From Vibrio atypicus (GTDB lineage: Bacteria; Pseudomonadota; Gammaproteobacteria; Enterobacterales; Vibrionaceae), in the NCBI RefSeq assembly GCF_009811315.1, contig NZ_BLID01000013.1, positions 31,881 to 95,880 on the forward strand: 64,000 bases of DNA, read 5' to 3'. The notes beneath the pieces were generated by a model. The model saw nothing but the letters and a program-made list of their open reading frames with translations, ran no database searches and had not been told where the DNA came from. A program made the position numbers and the translations under genes. Of the stretch, positions 35,467 to 45,232 are shown piece by piece; positions within the stretch are counted from its first letter, which is position 1, and the number at the start of each line of letters is the position of its first letter.

Positions 35467-35898
35467 CTATTCGGCTTTCTTATCTGCCTGTGATGACGTT
35501 GGAGTACTTAAGCTCTCGACGGCATCCACTGAGTCATTAGCACTCTGAACAGATTCAACATTCTTATTCAAAGCCTCGGCATTGTTATCTGCTGAGTCGC
35601 TTTTGCTCGCGTATGGGCGTTGCACCTCTTGGGCAGCTTGCTTCAATTCTTCTACTGAAGATCTCAGCTCTGGAGATAAATCTTCCATCCCCATCTGCTC
35701 CGCCTTGCGCAGGTTATCTTGTAATTCCTGAACCTTAAGCTCGTGAGAAAGTTCATCTTTCACACTGTTTGCCATACTTTTCGCAGAGCTAATAAACTTA
35801 GAAACACTACGAATTGCATGTGGCAAGCGTTCAGGACCAAGAACCACCAGCCCAACGACAGATATTAATACCAGTTCCCAGAAACCGATATCAAACAC
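35467..35898 (-). CDS. tatB: Sec-independent protein translocase TatB
   Basis: This 143-residue protein has one N-terminal membrane helix (FDIGFWELVLISVVGLVVL), the hinge LGPERLPHAIRSV with the proline-glutamate pair typical of TatB, an amphipathic helix, and a long acidic or disordered tail rich in Ser/Asn/Glu. It works with TatC in signal peptide recognition. It starts 3 nt after tatA. Confidence 0.94.
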   Translation of the reverse strand: MFDIGFWELVLISVVGLVVLGPERLPHAIRSVSKFISSAKSMANSVKDELSHELKVQELQDNLRKAEQMGMEDLSPELRSSVEELKQAAQEVQRPYASKSDSADNNAEALNKNVESVQSANDSVDAVESLSTPTSSQADKKAE

Positions 35899-35901
35899 GT
35901 G

Positions 35902-36156
35902 TTATGCCTGCTCTTTGTCTTTCTTTACTTCAGCAGAAGCGTCTGTCTTCTGCTGCTCTAAGTTCTTTTGCTCTTCAGCAGATTTTGGCTCAAAGTCAGC
36001 GTCTTTTTTCGCTGGCTCATCTTCGCTCATCGCTTTTTTAAAGCCTTTCACGGCACCACCTAAGTCACCACCAATACCGCGCAGCTTCTTAGTTCCGAAT
36101 AGTAGAACGACGATGACAGCAATAATCAGAAGTTGCCAAATACTAATACCACCCAT
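35902..36156 (-). CDS. tatA: Sec-independent protein translocase TatA
   Basis: This 84-residue protein has a short N-terminal membrane helix (ISIWQLLIIAVIVVLLF), the conserved FGTKKLRGIGGDLGGAVKGFKKAM amphipathic region, and a charged tail. TatA oligomers form the protein-conducting element. It is first of the tat genes and 51 nt after ubiB, so it is probably read from the ubi promoter and perhaps its own. Confidence 0.96.
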   Translation of the reverse strand: MGGISIWQLLIIAVIVVLLFGTKKLRGIGGDLGGAVKGFKKAMSEDEPAKKDADFEPKSAEEQKNLEQQKTDASAEVKKDKEQA

Positions 36157-36207
36157 TCTTTTTACCTCGGGTCTTTTATAAACAAATTTATTTCAAGAGT
36201 TTAACGT

Positions 36208-37842
36208 CTATTGACGGTAAGCTCGCCAACTAAGCAACCAAAATGTGACACCACCTAGGGCGCTGACCATAGAAAGTTGCTCATAAGTGCTGTTTACCAA
36301 TATTGCCGAGCATACGACTAATGTGGCACCAACACCAAATAAAAATTTTCCTGTCGCTTGCTGACGTTTGCTCGAACGGTAACCTTGGTATAGCTGATCC
36401 ATTCGTTGGTTCATCATTTTACCTTGGCGCAAGCTGTCATACAGAAGCTCTGGCAGCTCTGGTAATTTCTCTGCCCAGAACGGCGCACGATCTTTCACCG
36501 CGTTGATCACCGCTTGCGGTCCAACTTGGTTCATCATCCACTCTTCAAGGAATGGTTTTGCCGTTTCCCACAAATCCAGTTGCGGATAAAGCTGTCGACC
36601 AAGCCCTTCAACGTAAAGTAATGTTTTTTGCAGCAACACGAGTTGTGGCTGCACTTCCATATTAAAGCGACGTGCTGTGTTAAACAGGTTCAGCAGTACA
36701 TGACCAAATGATATTTCACATAATGGTTTCGCGAAAATCGGTTCACAGACAATGCGAATCGCAAACTCGAACTCATCAATATTGGTTTCACGTGGAACCC
36801 AACCCGAATCGACATGCAACTCAGCCACTCGACGGTAATCTCGGTTAAAAAACGCTAAGAAGTTTTCCGCTAAGTAACGCTTATCTTCACTGTTAAGCGT
36901 TCCGACGATTCCGCAATCCAAGCCAATCCAGCGTGGATTCTCCGGATGCTGCGGTTCAACAAACACATTACCTGGATGCATGTCCGCATGAAAAAAGCTG
37001 TCTCTAAACACTTGGGTAAAGAAGACGCTTACACCACGCTCCGCGAGCAGCTTCATATTAGTGCCGTTCGCTTTAAGGCCTTCAATGTCAGAGACTTGAA
37101 TGCCGTATATTCGCTCAGAAACCATGACAGTTTCATTACTAAAGTCAGTAATAACTTCAGGAACGTATAATTCTTCGCTGTTTTCGAAGTTGCGACGCAG
37201 TTGAATCGCATTCGCTGCTTCACGACGTAGGTCGAGTTCATCCAGTAATGTTTTTTCGTACTCACGTACTACTTCAACGGGTTTTAAACGACGTGCTTCA
37301 GGAAGAGCCTTGGCGACTATACGCGCCATTCGGTACATCAGTTTTAGATCTGCATCAATGACTGGGCGAATATCTGGCCTGATGACCTTTAATACCACTT
37401 CTTGGTTAGTCGACTTCAGTTTGGCGGTATGGACCTGAGCAATTGACGCTGAAGCAAGAGGTTCAAGTTCAAAATCATCAAACCAAGTCTCAACAGGGCC
37501 ACCTAATGCACGTTCAATGCACTCTTTTGCTAGTTTGCCATCAAATGGAGATACCTGATCTTGCAATAGGGCCAATGGGTCAGCGATATGAGCGGGAAAC
37601 AGATCTCGACGGGTCGACATCATCTGACCAAACTTAATCCATACTGGCCCAAGCTCTTGTAATGCCAAACGAAGTCGCTCACCCAACTCTTTGTCTGCGT
37701 GCTGGTTTTTAATCCAGAATAACCCTTTACGGGCCAATAAAGGTGCTTTAGTCAGCTGATGATTAGGTAGTAGTTCATCCAAGCCATACTCAAGCTGTAC
37801 TTTAATGATGCGATATAAACGTCTTAGCTCTGCAGGAGTCAT
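36208..37842 (-). CDS. ubiB: Ubiquinone biosynthesis regulatory protein kinase-like UbiB
   Basis: This 544-residue ABC1/ADCK/UbiB-family ATPase has the KxGQ motif in WIKFGQMMSTRRDLFP (about 69-84). An Ala-rich loop (LASASIAQVH) replaces the kinase glycine loop, the catalytic-like FFHADMHPGNVFV (about 286-298) and metal-binding LDCGIVG follow, and two C-terminal membrane spans end the protein. It promotes ubiquinone synthesis, probably by extracting hydrophobic intermediates. Its start overlaps the ubiJ stop by 4 bases, indicating coupling. Confidence 0.95.
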   Translation of the reverse strand: MTPAELRRLYRIIKVQLEYGLDELLPNHQLTKAPLLARKGLFWIKNQHADKELGERLRLALQELGPVWIKFGQMMSTRRDLFPAHIADPLALLQDQVSPFDGKLAKECIERALGGPVETWFDDFELEPLASASIAQVHTAKLKSTNQEVVLKVIRPDIRPVIDADLKLMYRMARIVAKALPEARRLKPVEVVREYEKTLLDELDLRREAANAIQLRRNFENSEELYVPEVITDFSNETVMVSERIYGIQVSDIEGLKANGTNMKLLAERGVSVFFTQVFRDSFFHADMHPGNVFVEPQHPENPRWIGLDCGIVGTLNSEDKRYLAENFLAFFNRDYRRVAELHVDSGWVPRETNIDEFEFAIRIVCEPIFAKPLCEISFGHVLLNLFNTARRFNMEVQPQLVLLQKTLLYVEGLGRQLYPQLDLWETAKPFLEEWMMNQVGPQAVINAVKDRAPFWAEKLPELPELLYDSLRQGKMMNQRMDQLYQGYRSSKRQQATGKFLFGVGATLVVCSAILVNSTYEQLSMVSALGGVTFWLLSWRAYRQ

Positions 37843-38444
37843 GCACGCTCCAACAGTTGATTCAGTTTAGCTTCTACACGGGCAGCTTGGCTTTTTACGT
37901 CATCCACTTGATCGCAGAAATGCGCAACTTCTAACGGTGCGGGTGCAACACGCCACTCTTCGGTCAACACTTGGCCAATATGGCGTTGATGTTTCGATGC
38001 TTGACTTGTCACTAGCTGACCTAAGTTAGATACCCCTTTGATTACGGTATGTGCTACCACATCTCCAGTCACACGTGATAACCACTCTTCGACGTCAGGC
38101 TTGCAGTCCGTCATCAATTGAGAGAACTTTTGCGCCAGCTGAATATCGCCTTCCAAAATCAGCTTATCTTGCTTAATAAGCTTAGTGATATTGGATTGGT
38201 CACGTAATTCCGGCAGCACCGCCAGATTTAATGAAAGATAACAATCCGGCTTGCCTTCATAATTACCTAGTACATCTATCTGCTGGCTAAAGATAAAAGT
38301 CAGCGTTTTATTGATCTCTTTTAAGTGAACTTGAATCACCTGCCCTTTCAAACGACCAAGACGACGCCCCAATTCCGGATCGTCTTTAATCAGGGTATTT
38401 AATGTGGTTTCAATGACTGCTGTTACCAATGGTTCAAATGGCAT
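37839..38444 (-). CDS. ubiJ: Ubiquinone biosynthesis accessory factor UbiJ
   Basis: This 201-residue protein has an SCP2 lipid-binding fold (about 15-115; GQVIQVHLKEINKTLTFIFSQ) and a C-terminal helical coiled region. UbiJ binds ubiquinone intermediates and holds the Ubi complex together with UbiK, which is encoded 19 kb away in this window. It lies between ubiE (9-nt gap) and ubiB (4-nt overlap), the standard gammaproteobacterial order. Confidence 0.93.
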   Translation of the reverse strand: MPFEPLVTAVIETTLNTLIKDDPELGRRLGRLKGQVIQVHLKEINKTLTFIFSQQIDVLGNYEGKPDCYLSLNLAVLPELRDQSNITKLIKQDKLILEGDIQLAQKFSQLMTDCKPDVEEWLSRVTGDVVAHTVIKGVSNLGQLVTSQASKHQRHIGQVLTEEWRVAPAPLEVAHFCDQVDDVKSQAARVEAKLNQLLERA

Positions 38445-38453
38445 AACGCACCC

Positions 38454-39236
38454 TTAGAATTTGTAGCCACGGTGTAGCGCAACGATACCACCAGTTAGAT
38501 TGTAATAACCGGTTTGATCAAAGCCTGCCTCATCCATCATGCCTTTCAAGGTCTCTTGATCTGGGTGCATGCGAATGGATTCCGCTAGGTAACGGTAGCT
38601 TTCGGCATCATTCGCCACTAACTCGCCCATTTTTGGCAACAGGTGGAATGAATACGCGTCATAAATTTTTGAAAGTGGATCTAGAATTGGTTTAGAGAAT
38701 TCTAATACTAATAGACGACCACCTGGTTTAAGCACGCGGTACATCGAACGTAATGCTTTGTCTTTGTCTGTTACGTTACGTAGACAAAAACTAATTGTAA
38801 TCGCATCAAAATAGTCATCTGGGAATGGCAGCTCTTCAGCATTTGCTTGCACGTAATGAACATTACCAACAACGCCGTTGTCACGCAGCTTGTCACGGCC
38901 TACGTTGAGCATAGAGTTGTTGATGTCAGCCAGAATAACATGGCCTTTCTCACCCACAATACGAGAGAACTTTGCCGTCAGGTCGCCAGTACCGCCGCCA
39001 AGGTCAAGGACACGGTGACCAGGACGAACACCACTACAATCGATCGTAAAACGCTTCCAAAGACGATGTACGCCACCCGACATTAAGTCGTTCATGATGT
39101 CGTATTTTGCCGCTACAGAGTGAAATACTTCTGCCACTTTTTCGACTTTCTGTTCTTTTGCTACGGTGGTGAAACCAAAGTGGGTTGTTTCACTCGATTC
39201 TAAAGCTGTATTCGATTGCACGCTTGTATCCGTCAT
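38454..39236 (-). CDS. ubiE: Ubiquinone/menaquinone C-methyltransferase UbiE
   Basis: This 260-residue SAM-dependent methyltransferase makes the C-methylation shared by ubiquinone and menaquinone synthesis. It has motif I VLDLGGGTGDLTAKF (about 81-95), YDIMNDLMSGGVHRLWKR before it, the ubiE signature NVTDKDKALRSMYRVLKPGG, and the family C-terminus YNLTGGIVALHRGYKF. It is the first ubi gene of the run. A small GCAGTACT hairpin lies between rmuC and ubiE without a T-run. Confidence 0.96.
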   Translation of the reverse strand: MTDTSVQSNTALESSETTHFGFTTVAKEQKVEKVAEVFHSVAAKYDIMNDLMSGGVHRLWKRFTIDCSGVRPGHRVLDLGGGTGDLTAKFSRIVGEKGHVILADINNSMLNVGRDKLRDNGVVGNVHYVQANAEELPFPDDYFDAITISFCLRNVTDKDKALRSMYRVLKPGGRLLVLEFSKPILDPLSKIYDAYSFHLLPKMGELVANDAESYRYLAESIRMHPDQETLKGMMDEAGFDQTGYYNLTGGIVALHRGYKF

Positions 39237-39293
39237 GATGATTCCTCTTCGAGCAGTACTTCTTAATTAATACGACCTGAGTACTGCGGGCGA

Positions 39294-40844
39294 TTAGTTT
39301 ACTTTATCCTCAGCCGGATGTCTTTGTACGAAAGAATCATTTTCATTCAATGCACTATTTTCTGTGAGCCCATCATATTGGGCCATTTGCGTTAAGCTCG
39401 TTGAGATAGGTCTTTTTACCTCAACACCTAACTCTTTAAAGCTCTCAGCCTGTCGAATCACGTTTCCTCGTCCACTGGCCAGTTTATTCATCGCACCTTG
39501 ATAGTTCTGGTTCGCTTTGTCTAAGGCGCCGCCTAAACTTTCCATGTCATCCACAAATAGACGCAACTTGTCGTACAACTTGCTGGCACGTTCAGCAATG
39601 ATTTGAGCATTCTGATTTTGTCGTTCATTGCGCCACAAATTATCAATAGTACGAAGCGCGACGAGTAAGGTTGTAGGGCTCACGATGATGATGTTTTGCT
39701 CCAGTGCATCTTTCACTAAGCTTGGGTCAGCTTGAATAGCGACTTGGAATGCAGGCTCGACCGGAATAAACATCAACACATAATCGAGGCTCTGAATGCC
39801 TTTGAGTTGATGATAATCTTTATTGGATAAACCTTTAATATGAGCCCGCAATGCAAGTAAGTGGTCACTTAGGGCAGCTTCCCGTTCAACGTCGTTGCTC
39901 GCGTTGAAGTAACGTTCATACGCCACCAAAGCCATTTTTGAATCCACCACCACTTGTTTATCTTGAGGTAAGTGAACAATCACATCCGGTTGATAGCGTT
40001 TACCCGCTTCATTTTGCAGGCTCACTTGAGTTTGGTACTCATGCCCTTCACGCAAGCCAGACTCTGCCAAAACGCGAGCAAGAACCACTTCTCCCCAGTT
40101 ACCTTGCTGCTTATTGTCCCCTTTCAACGCGAGCGTTAGGTTCACGGCTTCTCTGGTCATCTGCTCATTAAGGCGCTGAAGGTTTTTAAGTTCATGGGTT
40201 AAGGTGTGACGCTCTTTGGCTTCAAGGTTAAAGCTGTCATTCACTTGCTTCTTAAAGCCCTCAAGCTGCTCTTTTAATGGCGAGAGTAGCCCTTCTAAGC
40301 TTTGCCTATTTTGCTGATCGACCTTAGCGGTTTTAGTTTCGAAGAGTTGGTTGGCTAAGTGCTCAAACTGCTGCTTAAGGCGATCTTCCGCTTTTTCGAG
40401 CAGCTGCAGTTTCTCTTGATTGGCTTTGTTTTCTTGCTCATGACGCGCTTCTTGCTCTCTCAATTGAGCATCAAGCTGTGACTTTTGCTCACGAATCAAG
40501 TTCAGATCATCAGCGTACTGTTGGCGCTCTTGCTTTACGGCTTCAAAGTAGCGCAGCTTCTCCATCACCGCCATTAACTTGCCATGTGCCTGTTTCAATT
40601 CATACGCTGATTTATCACGCTCACTATCCAACTCATCAAGCTCGATTTGAGACTGCTGCAATTCACGCTGTAGTTGGCTAATTTGGCTATTCGCCAGTTG
40701 CTGATTGGACTCTAATTGTTGCTCCAAAAGCTGACTGTGAAACTGCATTTTCTGTTTTATCCACCAGCCGACTCCGACTCCAGATAAAACGGCGCTGCTG
40801 ATCGCGGTTAACAGTAAACTTTGATTGTCGAGAATCCATTGCAT
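39294..40844 (-). CDS. rmuC: DNA recombination protein RmuC
   Basis: This 516-residue protein has an N-terminal membrane helix (about 8-28), a long coiled coil (about 35-240, many Gln/Glu/Lys heptads) and the RmuC nuclease-like domain with KGDNKQQGNWGEVVLARVLAESGL and HLPQDKQVVVDSKMALVAYERY. The PD-(D/E)xK-like acidic residues are there (VVDSK). RmuC limits DNA rearrangements. It is first in the rmuC-ubi-tat minus-strand series. Confidence 0.92.
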   Translation of the reverse strand: MQWILDNQSLLLTAISSAVLSGVGVGWWIKQKMQFHSQLLEQQLESNQQLANSQISQLQRELQQSQIELDELDSERDKSAYELKQAHGKLMAVMEKLRYFEAVKQERQQYADDLNLIREQKSQLDAQLREQEARHEQENKANQEKLQLLEKAEDRLKQQFEHLANQLFETKTAKVDQQNRQSLEGLLSPLKEQLEGFKKQVNDSFNLEAKERHTLTHELKNLQRLNEQMTREAVNLTLALKGDNKQQGNWGEVVLARVLAESGLREGHEYQTQVSLQNEAGKRYQPDVIVHLPQDKQVVVDSKMALVAYERYFNASNDVEREAALSDHLLALRAHIKGLSNKDYHQLKGIQSLDYVLMFIPVEPAFQVAIQADPSLVKDALEQNIIIVSPTTLLVALRTIDNLWRNERQNQNAQIIAERASKLYDKLRLFVDDMESLGGALDKANQNYQGAMNKLASGRGNVIRQAESFKELGVEVKRPISTSLTQMAQYDGLTENSALNENDSFVQRHPAEDKVN

Positions 40845-41011
40845 AGTAAAGCTTTAACTCACTTTTTTAGTCTTATTTCCATGGTATTTTACCACTGGAT
40901 AAATGTCCAGTTTGTCGGCTAGATATCGAACAGATAGACTAGGCGCTCCGTATTCCATCCCACCGCGTAAAAATTGGGTCTTTAACCCATTGGTTTTATT
41001 GAAGGAGCATC

Positions 41012-41917
41012 ATGAACGAACGTCGCGCGTTAGGGTTTGGCCTTTCAGCTGTCCTACTATGGTCAACTGTGGCTACCGCATTCAAACTGACTTTGGCTGA
41101 GTTTACGCCTATCCAAATGCTAACTATGGCTAGCATCGTATCGGCGATCGCGTTAACTGCGATTTGCGCAGTGCAAGGTAAACTCTCTTCACTGGCCAGC
41201 ACTTTTTTATCTAACCCTTGGTACTACTTTTTACTGGGTTTAATCAACCCTCTGGCGTACTACATCATTCTATTCAAAGCTTATGACCTGTTACCCGCCT
41301 CTCAAGCGCAAGCGATCAACTACAGTTGGGCTATCACGCTAACGCTCATGGCAGCGGTATTTCTTGGTCAAAAAATTCGTAAGCAAGATTGGATCGCCTG
41401 CACGCTGAGTTATTTTGGCGTGATTGTGATTGCGACGAAAGGTGATGTACTTGGGCTGAACTTTGAAAGCCCACTAGGCGTAGGGCTAGCGTTGGTTTCG
41501 ACCCTACTTTGGGCCAGTTATTGGATTCTGAACACTAAAAACAAAGCTGATCCAATTGTTGGTGTACTACTCGGATTTCTGGTGGCGATTCCTTTTGCTA
41601 TCGGGCTTAGCGTGTATGAAGGCGCCCAATGGTCGCACATCAGCTCAAAAGGCTGGTTAGCCGTGACTTATGTTGGCCTGTTTGAAATGGGGGTCACCTT
41701 TGTACTGTGGCTGAGCGCACTAAAACTAACGCAAAATACGGCGCGTATCAGTAACCTCATCTTCGCCTCGCCATTTATTTCATTGGCATTACTAGCGACC
41801 ATCATAGGTGAAGAGATACATCCAACAACCTTGATAGGCTTATTGCTGATCATTGGTGGCTTGGTGATCCAACAGATCAAATTTAGCAAAAAAGATCCCA
41901 CACAAAGCGCCGCCTAA
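41012..41917 (+). CDS. EamA/DMT-family permease
   Basis: This 301-residue inner-membrane protein has ten predicted spans in two EamA repeats (about 9-135 and 150-290), typical of drug/metabolite exporters. The start ATG has GGAG 7 nt upstream. The substrate is unknown; relatives export amino acids or metabolites. It is monocistronic, divergent from rmuC and convergent to the HDOD gene. It is not a close match in sequence to the second EamA protein at 45.7 kb. Confidence 0.82.
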   Translation: MNERRALGFGLSAVLLWSTVATAFKLTLAEFTPIQMLTMASIVSAIALTAICAVQGKLSSLASTFLSNPWYYFLLGLINPLAYYIILFKAYDLLPASQAQAINYSWAITLTLMAAVFLGQKIRKQDWIACTLSYFGVIVIATKGDVLGLNFESPLGVGLALVSTLLWASYWILNTKNKADPIVGVLLGFLVAIPFAIGLSVYEGAQWSHISSKGWLAVTYVGLFEMGVTFVLWLSALKLTQNTARISNLIFASPFISLALLATIIGEEIHPTTLIGLLLIIGGLVIQQIKFSKKDPTQSAA

Positions 41918-41937
41918 CAAGCGATTAAAATGGCTTA

Positions 41938-42762
41938 TCAGAATAGTTGATAAGCCAACTCACTGCCTTGGCCACGTATGCCATCAATTTTATCCGCCAA
42001 ATCTGGTGATGCATGCAGAGCTAAGGCAGCCTTACTTGACGTTAAGTAAGCGTGTTTCTCATTCTGATCCAGCATGTTGTCCCAACGCTGATGAATATCT
42101 CTAGCCAGATACATTAAACAAGCCAAGCGTTTTGACTCAACCGCTTTTGCTGGGTGGTTAACATTGGCAATCGCATCCACCAGCTCATTAGGAAACTGCC
42201 AAGTTTCAGCCAATACCGCCCCAAGTTGCTGAGCGTTGGTGCCCAATACTTCTTGCTGAACTTGAGTCGCATTTTCACCATTCATCACACGCTCTTGAAT
42301 ATCGAGTGCCTTCTCTGGCTCTAAGGTGTGAATCATTAATTCGCCAATATTGTGAAGGATTCCTGTGGTAAACGCTTCATTGGGATCGAGTTTAATATCT
42401 TTCGCAATGGTGCTCGCGATGGTCGCAACTTCAAATGTCCCCGCCCAATAATCTTTAATATTAATGGTTTCTAATTTTGGAAAAGTCGATGCAAGGATCG
42501 AAGAAGAGATAAGGTTACGGATGGCACCAACACCGATACGAACGATAGCGTCATTGATGTTAGAGATACCTTTAATACCACCGAATTGTGCCGAATTAGC
42601 CATGCGCAGTACACGCGCGAGTAACACTTGGTCCATCGACATTTTACGCGCCAACTCGCCAAAATCTATTGGTTCACTGTTGACCATTTCGAGCAATTCT
42701 TGCAGTACGCTTTCGATACGAGGTAATTCGTTAATACGAGAAATTAACGCTTCTTGACTCAT
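41938..42762 (-). CDS. HDOD-domain signalling protein
   Basis: This 274-residue protein is almost entirely one HDOD domain. It has ELPRIESVLQELLEMV near the start, the core ILHNIGELMI (an HD-like remnant, H-N instead of H-D) and LACLMYLARDIHQRW. HDOD proteins are non-catalytic relatives of HD phosphohydrolases that link to chemotaxis, c-di-GMP or stress control. The start at ATG 42762 is chosen because AGGAG lies 8 nt before it; an upstream in-frame TTG lacks this. No partner is encoded next to it. Confidence 0.82.
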   Translation of the reverse strand: MSQEALISRINELPRIESVLQELLEMVNSEPIDFGELARKMSMDQVLLARVLRMANSAQFGGIKGISNINDAIVRIGVGAIRNLISSSILASTFPKLETINIKDYWAGTFEVATIASTIAKDIKLDPNEAFTTGILHNIGELMIHTLEPEKALDIQERVMNGENATQVQQEVLGTNAQQLGAVLAETWQFPNELVDAIANVNHPAKAVESKRLACLMYLARDIHQRWDNMLDQNEKHAYLTSSKAALALHASPDLADKIDGIRGQGSELAYQLF

Positions 42763-42851
42763 AGAGTTTACTCCTTCCAAGACACTCGCTGTATTAATAA
42801 ACTAAGTGTAGTACTAAAGAGTAAACTCTCATTAATATTTATTTAGGCAGT

Positions 42852-44045
42852 TTATACCCACTGACCAGCAGTAAAACCAGAGCTCCAACACCACTGGAAG
42901 TTGTAACCACCAAGCCAACCTGTGACATCCATAACTTCACCAATAAAGTACAAACCTTTGATTTCTTTGCACTCCATTGTTTTTGATGAAATATGATCGG
43001 TATTCACACCACCAAGGGTCACCTCCGCCGTTCGATAGCCTTCTGTCCCATTAGGTGTGATATGCCAGTTTTGTAGTGTTTCAGTAATCGCCTTTAATTG
43101 ATGTACACCAAACTGTTTTAGCGGTTTGTCTTCTAGCACTTTTCGTTCAACTAAAACCTCAACCAAACGCTTAGGTAGAACTTTAGCTAAGGTATTCTTC
43201 AAGCTTTGATTTGGGTGTTTATCTAACGACTGGGTTAATAGCTCATTGATATCGACTTCCGGTACTAAGTTAATTTTTACCTTTTCACCCGGCTTCCAGA
43301 AAGACGAAATTTGCAGCACAGAGGGCCCTGACAAGCCACGATGGGTAAACAGCATGGCTTCTTTGAATTCTGTCTTATTCTCTGAGGTAACTTCGACGGG
43401 AATAGCAATTCCAGATAACTCTGCAAAGTCTTCCTTGTCCTCTTTGTGTAAAGTAAATGGTACCAAGCCTGCCGTAGTGGGAACTATAGATAAACCAAAC
43501 TGCTCAGCGATTTTGTACCCAAATGGTGTCGCGCCCAATTTTGGCATCGATAGCCCACCAGTTGCCACCACTAAAGAATCACATACAATCTCACTGGTTT
43601 TTGTCTGTAGGGAAAAACCTGTTGCTGTTTTTTCTATACTTTGAATGTCTTGTTGGTAGCGTTGGTGCACCGAGGGCAAGTTACACTCAGCCAGTAGCAT
43701 CTTGACGATATCTTTTGAATCGAAATCTCCGACACAAAACAACTGCCCATGAGAGCGTTCTTCAAACTCGATGCCATGTTTATAGATCATCGAGATAAAA
43801 TCCCAATTGGTGTATTGAGCCAAAGCTGATTTCACAAAGTGCGGGTTGTTACAAAGATAGTTTTTAGCTGTCACGTCATAGTTGGTGAAATTACAACGAC
43901 CACCACCAGCAATCAGAATTTTACGGCCAGGTTTTTTGGCGTGATCAAGCAGCAGTACTTTACGACCGCGCTTACCCGCTTCAGCGGCACACATTAAACC
44001 TGCGGCACCTGCGCCAATGATGACTACGTCGAACTTTTCTGTCAT
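42852..44045 (-). CDS. FAD-dependent BaiN/YhiN-like oxidoreductase (HI0933 family)
   Basis: This 397-residue flavoprotein has the dinucleotide-binding motif DVVIIGAGAAGLMCAAEAGKRG at the start, the family signature KKPGRKILIAGGGRCNFTN (about 39-57), and the C-terminal FIGEVMDVTGWLGGYNFQWCWSSG that closes the FAD site. Related proteins include YhiN of E. coli and BaiN bile-acid reductases; the cellular substrate is unknown. I chose the ATG at 44045 over a GTG two codons upstream. The order near uspB and rsmJ resembles the yhiN region of enteric genomes. Confidence 0.86.
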   Translation of the reverse strand: MTEKFDVVIIGAGAAGLMCAAEAGKRGRKVLLLDHAKKPGRKILIAGGGRCNFTNYDVTAKNYLCNNPHFVKSALAQYTNWDFISMIYKHGIEFEERSHGQLFCVGDFDSKDIVKMLLAECNLPSVHQRYQQDIQSIEKTATGFSLQTKTSEIVCDSLVVATGGLSMPKLGATPFGYKIAEQFGLSIVPTTAGLVPFTLHKEDKEDFAELSGIAIPVEVTSENKTEFKEAMLFTHRGLSGPSVLQISSFWKPGEKVKINLVPEVDINELLTQSLDKHPNQSLKNTLAKVLPKRLVEVLVERKVLEDKPLKQFGVHQLKAITETLQNWHITPNGTEGYRTAEVTLGGVNTDHISSKTMECKEIKGLYFIGEVMDVTGWLGGYNFQWCWSSGFTAGQWV

Positions 44046-44071
44046 GACCACTACTACTCAAAAAAACCAAT

Positions 44072-44102
44072 AAAAAAGGATGTGCATAACGCACATCCTT
44101 TG
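44072..44102 (-). terminator. Terminator of uspB
   Basis: AAAGGATGTGC pairs with GCACATCCTTT around ATAAC, with six T on the minus strand. Confidence 0.88.
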
Positions 44103-44153
44103 CAATTTAGCTCGCTATTCTAACGATTATCTGACTGCTTGCCAATTCACCAA

Positions 44154-44477
44154 TTAGAGAATAAAAGCCGCCAATAAGGTCACACCGAGTAATGAGGTTG
44201 ATAGGATAAATAACTCTCTAACACGCTCACACTTGCCCGTGAACAGCTCATCATGATGATGGTGATACTCTCTGCTTTTGAGGTAATGAAACAAACGAAC
44301 TTGTTTGGTCATGTTGCCATGCGTAGTGAAAAAGCCATTGCCATCCACTTGTTGATACAACAAGGGGTGAGCTTCTCGCATAATGTAAATCAGAGAACGC
44401 AGCGCGGTAAGATATCTGGCCATATTAACTATGGTCACCAACATCAGCGTGAATAGAATGGTATCAGCATTGATCAT
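44154..44477 (-). CDS. uspB: Universal stress protein B
   Basis: This 107-residue protein has two predicted membrane spans (about 5-25 and 88-106). It matches the UspB pattern IVNMARYLTALRSLIYIM, PLLYQQVDGNGFFTTHG and KQVRLFHYLKSREY...CERVRELFILSTSL. UspB is a sigma-S-dependent stationary-phase membrane protein linked to ethanol tolerance in E. coli. It has a strong SD (GGGAGG). As in E. coli it lies close to uspA, but here ferritin is between them. Confidence 0.9.
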   Translation of the reverse strand: MINADTILFTLMLVTIVNMARYLTALRSLIYIMREAHPLLYQQVDGNGFFTTHGNMTKQVRLFHYLKSREYHHHHDELFTGKCERVRELFILSTSLLGVTLLAAFIL

Positions 44478-44550
44478 CTTTTCCTCCCTACACCTTCGTA
44501 GGATGCCCAGAAGAAAAAGACGATCTAATTAAAGAGTCTCTTGCTGAAGT

Positions 44551-45078
44551 TTATTCAGCAGTGGCATCCATAATAGAAGATGAACCTTCTTTCGCTAGAG
44601 CCGCTAGATCTTTATCAATAAAGAACAACGCTTTGCCGTCTTCACCAACCAGTTCTAGCTTGTCTAAAATCCCTTTAAATAACTTCTCTTCCTCGTGCTG
44701 TTCAGCGACGTACCACTGTAAGAAGTTAAAAGTTGAGTAGTCTTGTGACGTAAACGCACCATGAGCTAGCTTGTTGATCTGTTGAGTAATCATCTGCTCA
44801 TGCTCGTAAGTTTCACGGAATACTTCGCCAAGGCTATTGAACTCATGTTTAGGCGCTTCAATTGCACCTAGAATTGGCATCGCACCCGTCTCGCTTACGT
44901 AAGTGAAAAGACGTTGCATGTGCTCCATTTCTTCTACGGCATGCGCGCGTAAAAATTCGGCTGCACCTTCAAATCCTTTGTCTTCACACCAAGCACTCAT
45001 TTGTAAGTATAGATTGGATGAGAAAAATTCGAGATTAATTTGCTCATTCAATTGTTCAACCATTGCCTGTGACAGCAT
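44551..45078 (-). CDS. ftnA: Ferritin FtnA
   Basis: This 175-residue non-heme ferritin stores iron as a 24-mer. The ferroxidase-centre residues lie in helices starting NEQINLEFFSSNLYLQM (Glu in helix A), AVEEMEHMQRLFTYV (Glu-x-x-His) and LQWYVAEQHEEEKLFKGIL. No heme-ligand methionine of bacterioferritin is seen at the usual place. The intergenic region to uspA has TAATGATCATGATA, a weak Fur-like match; E. coli ftnA is induced through Fur when iron is plentiful. Confidence 0.92.
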   Translation of the reverse strand: MLSQAMVEQLNEQINLEFFSSNLYLQMSAWCEDKGFEGAAEFLRAHAVEEMEHMQRLFTYVSETGAMPILGAIEAPKHEFNSLGEVFRETYEHEQMITQQINKLAHGAFTSQDYSTFNFLQWYVAEQHEEEKLFKGILDKLELVGEDGKALFFIDKDLAALAKEGSSSIMDATAE

Positions 45079-45232
45079 TTCCTACTCCTACTAAGTCTAT
45101 GAACTTAAACTGACTATATCATGATCATTACCATAACACTTTGACGTATGAATGTGGATCTGAGATCACCGCAGCAAAATTTATCTATCTCTGGTGCTAA
45201 TCTTAAATCAGTTACCTAAAGGAGATAGCACT

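Noticed and set aside
43246..43644. 132-residue plus-strand open frame
   Set aside because: It is antisense to the well-supported BaiN/YhiN-like flavoprotein gene.
45110..45140. Fur box between ftnA and uspA
   Set aside because: TAATGATCATGATA agrees with the consensus only in part; too weak to annotate as a site.
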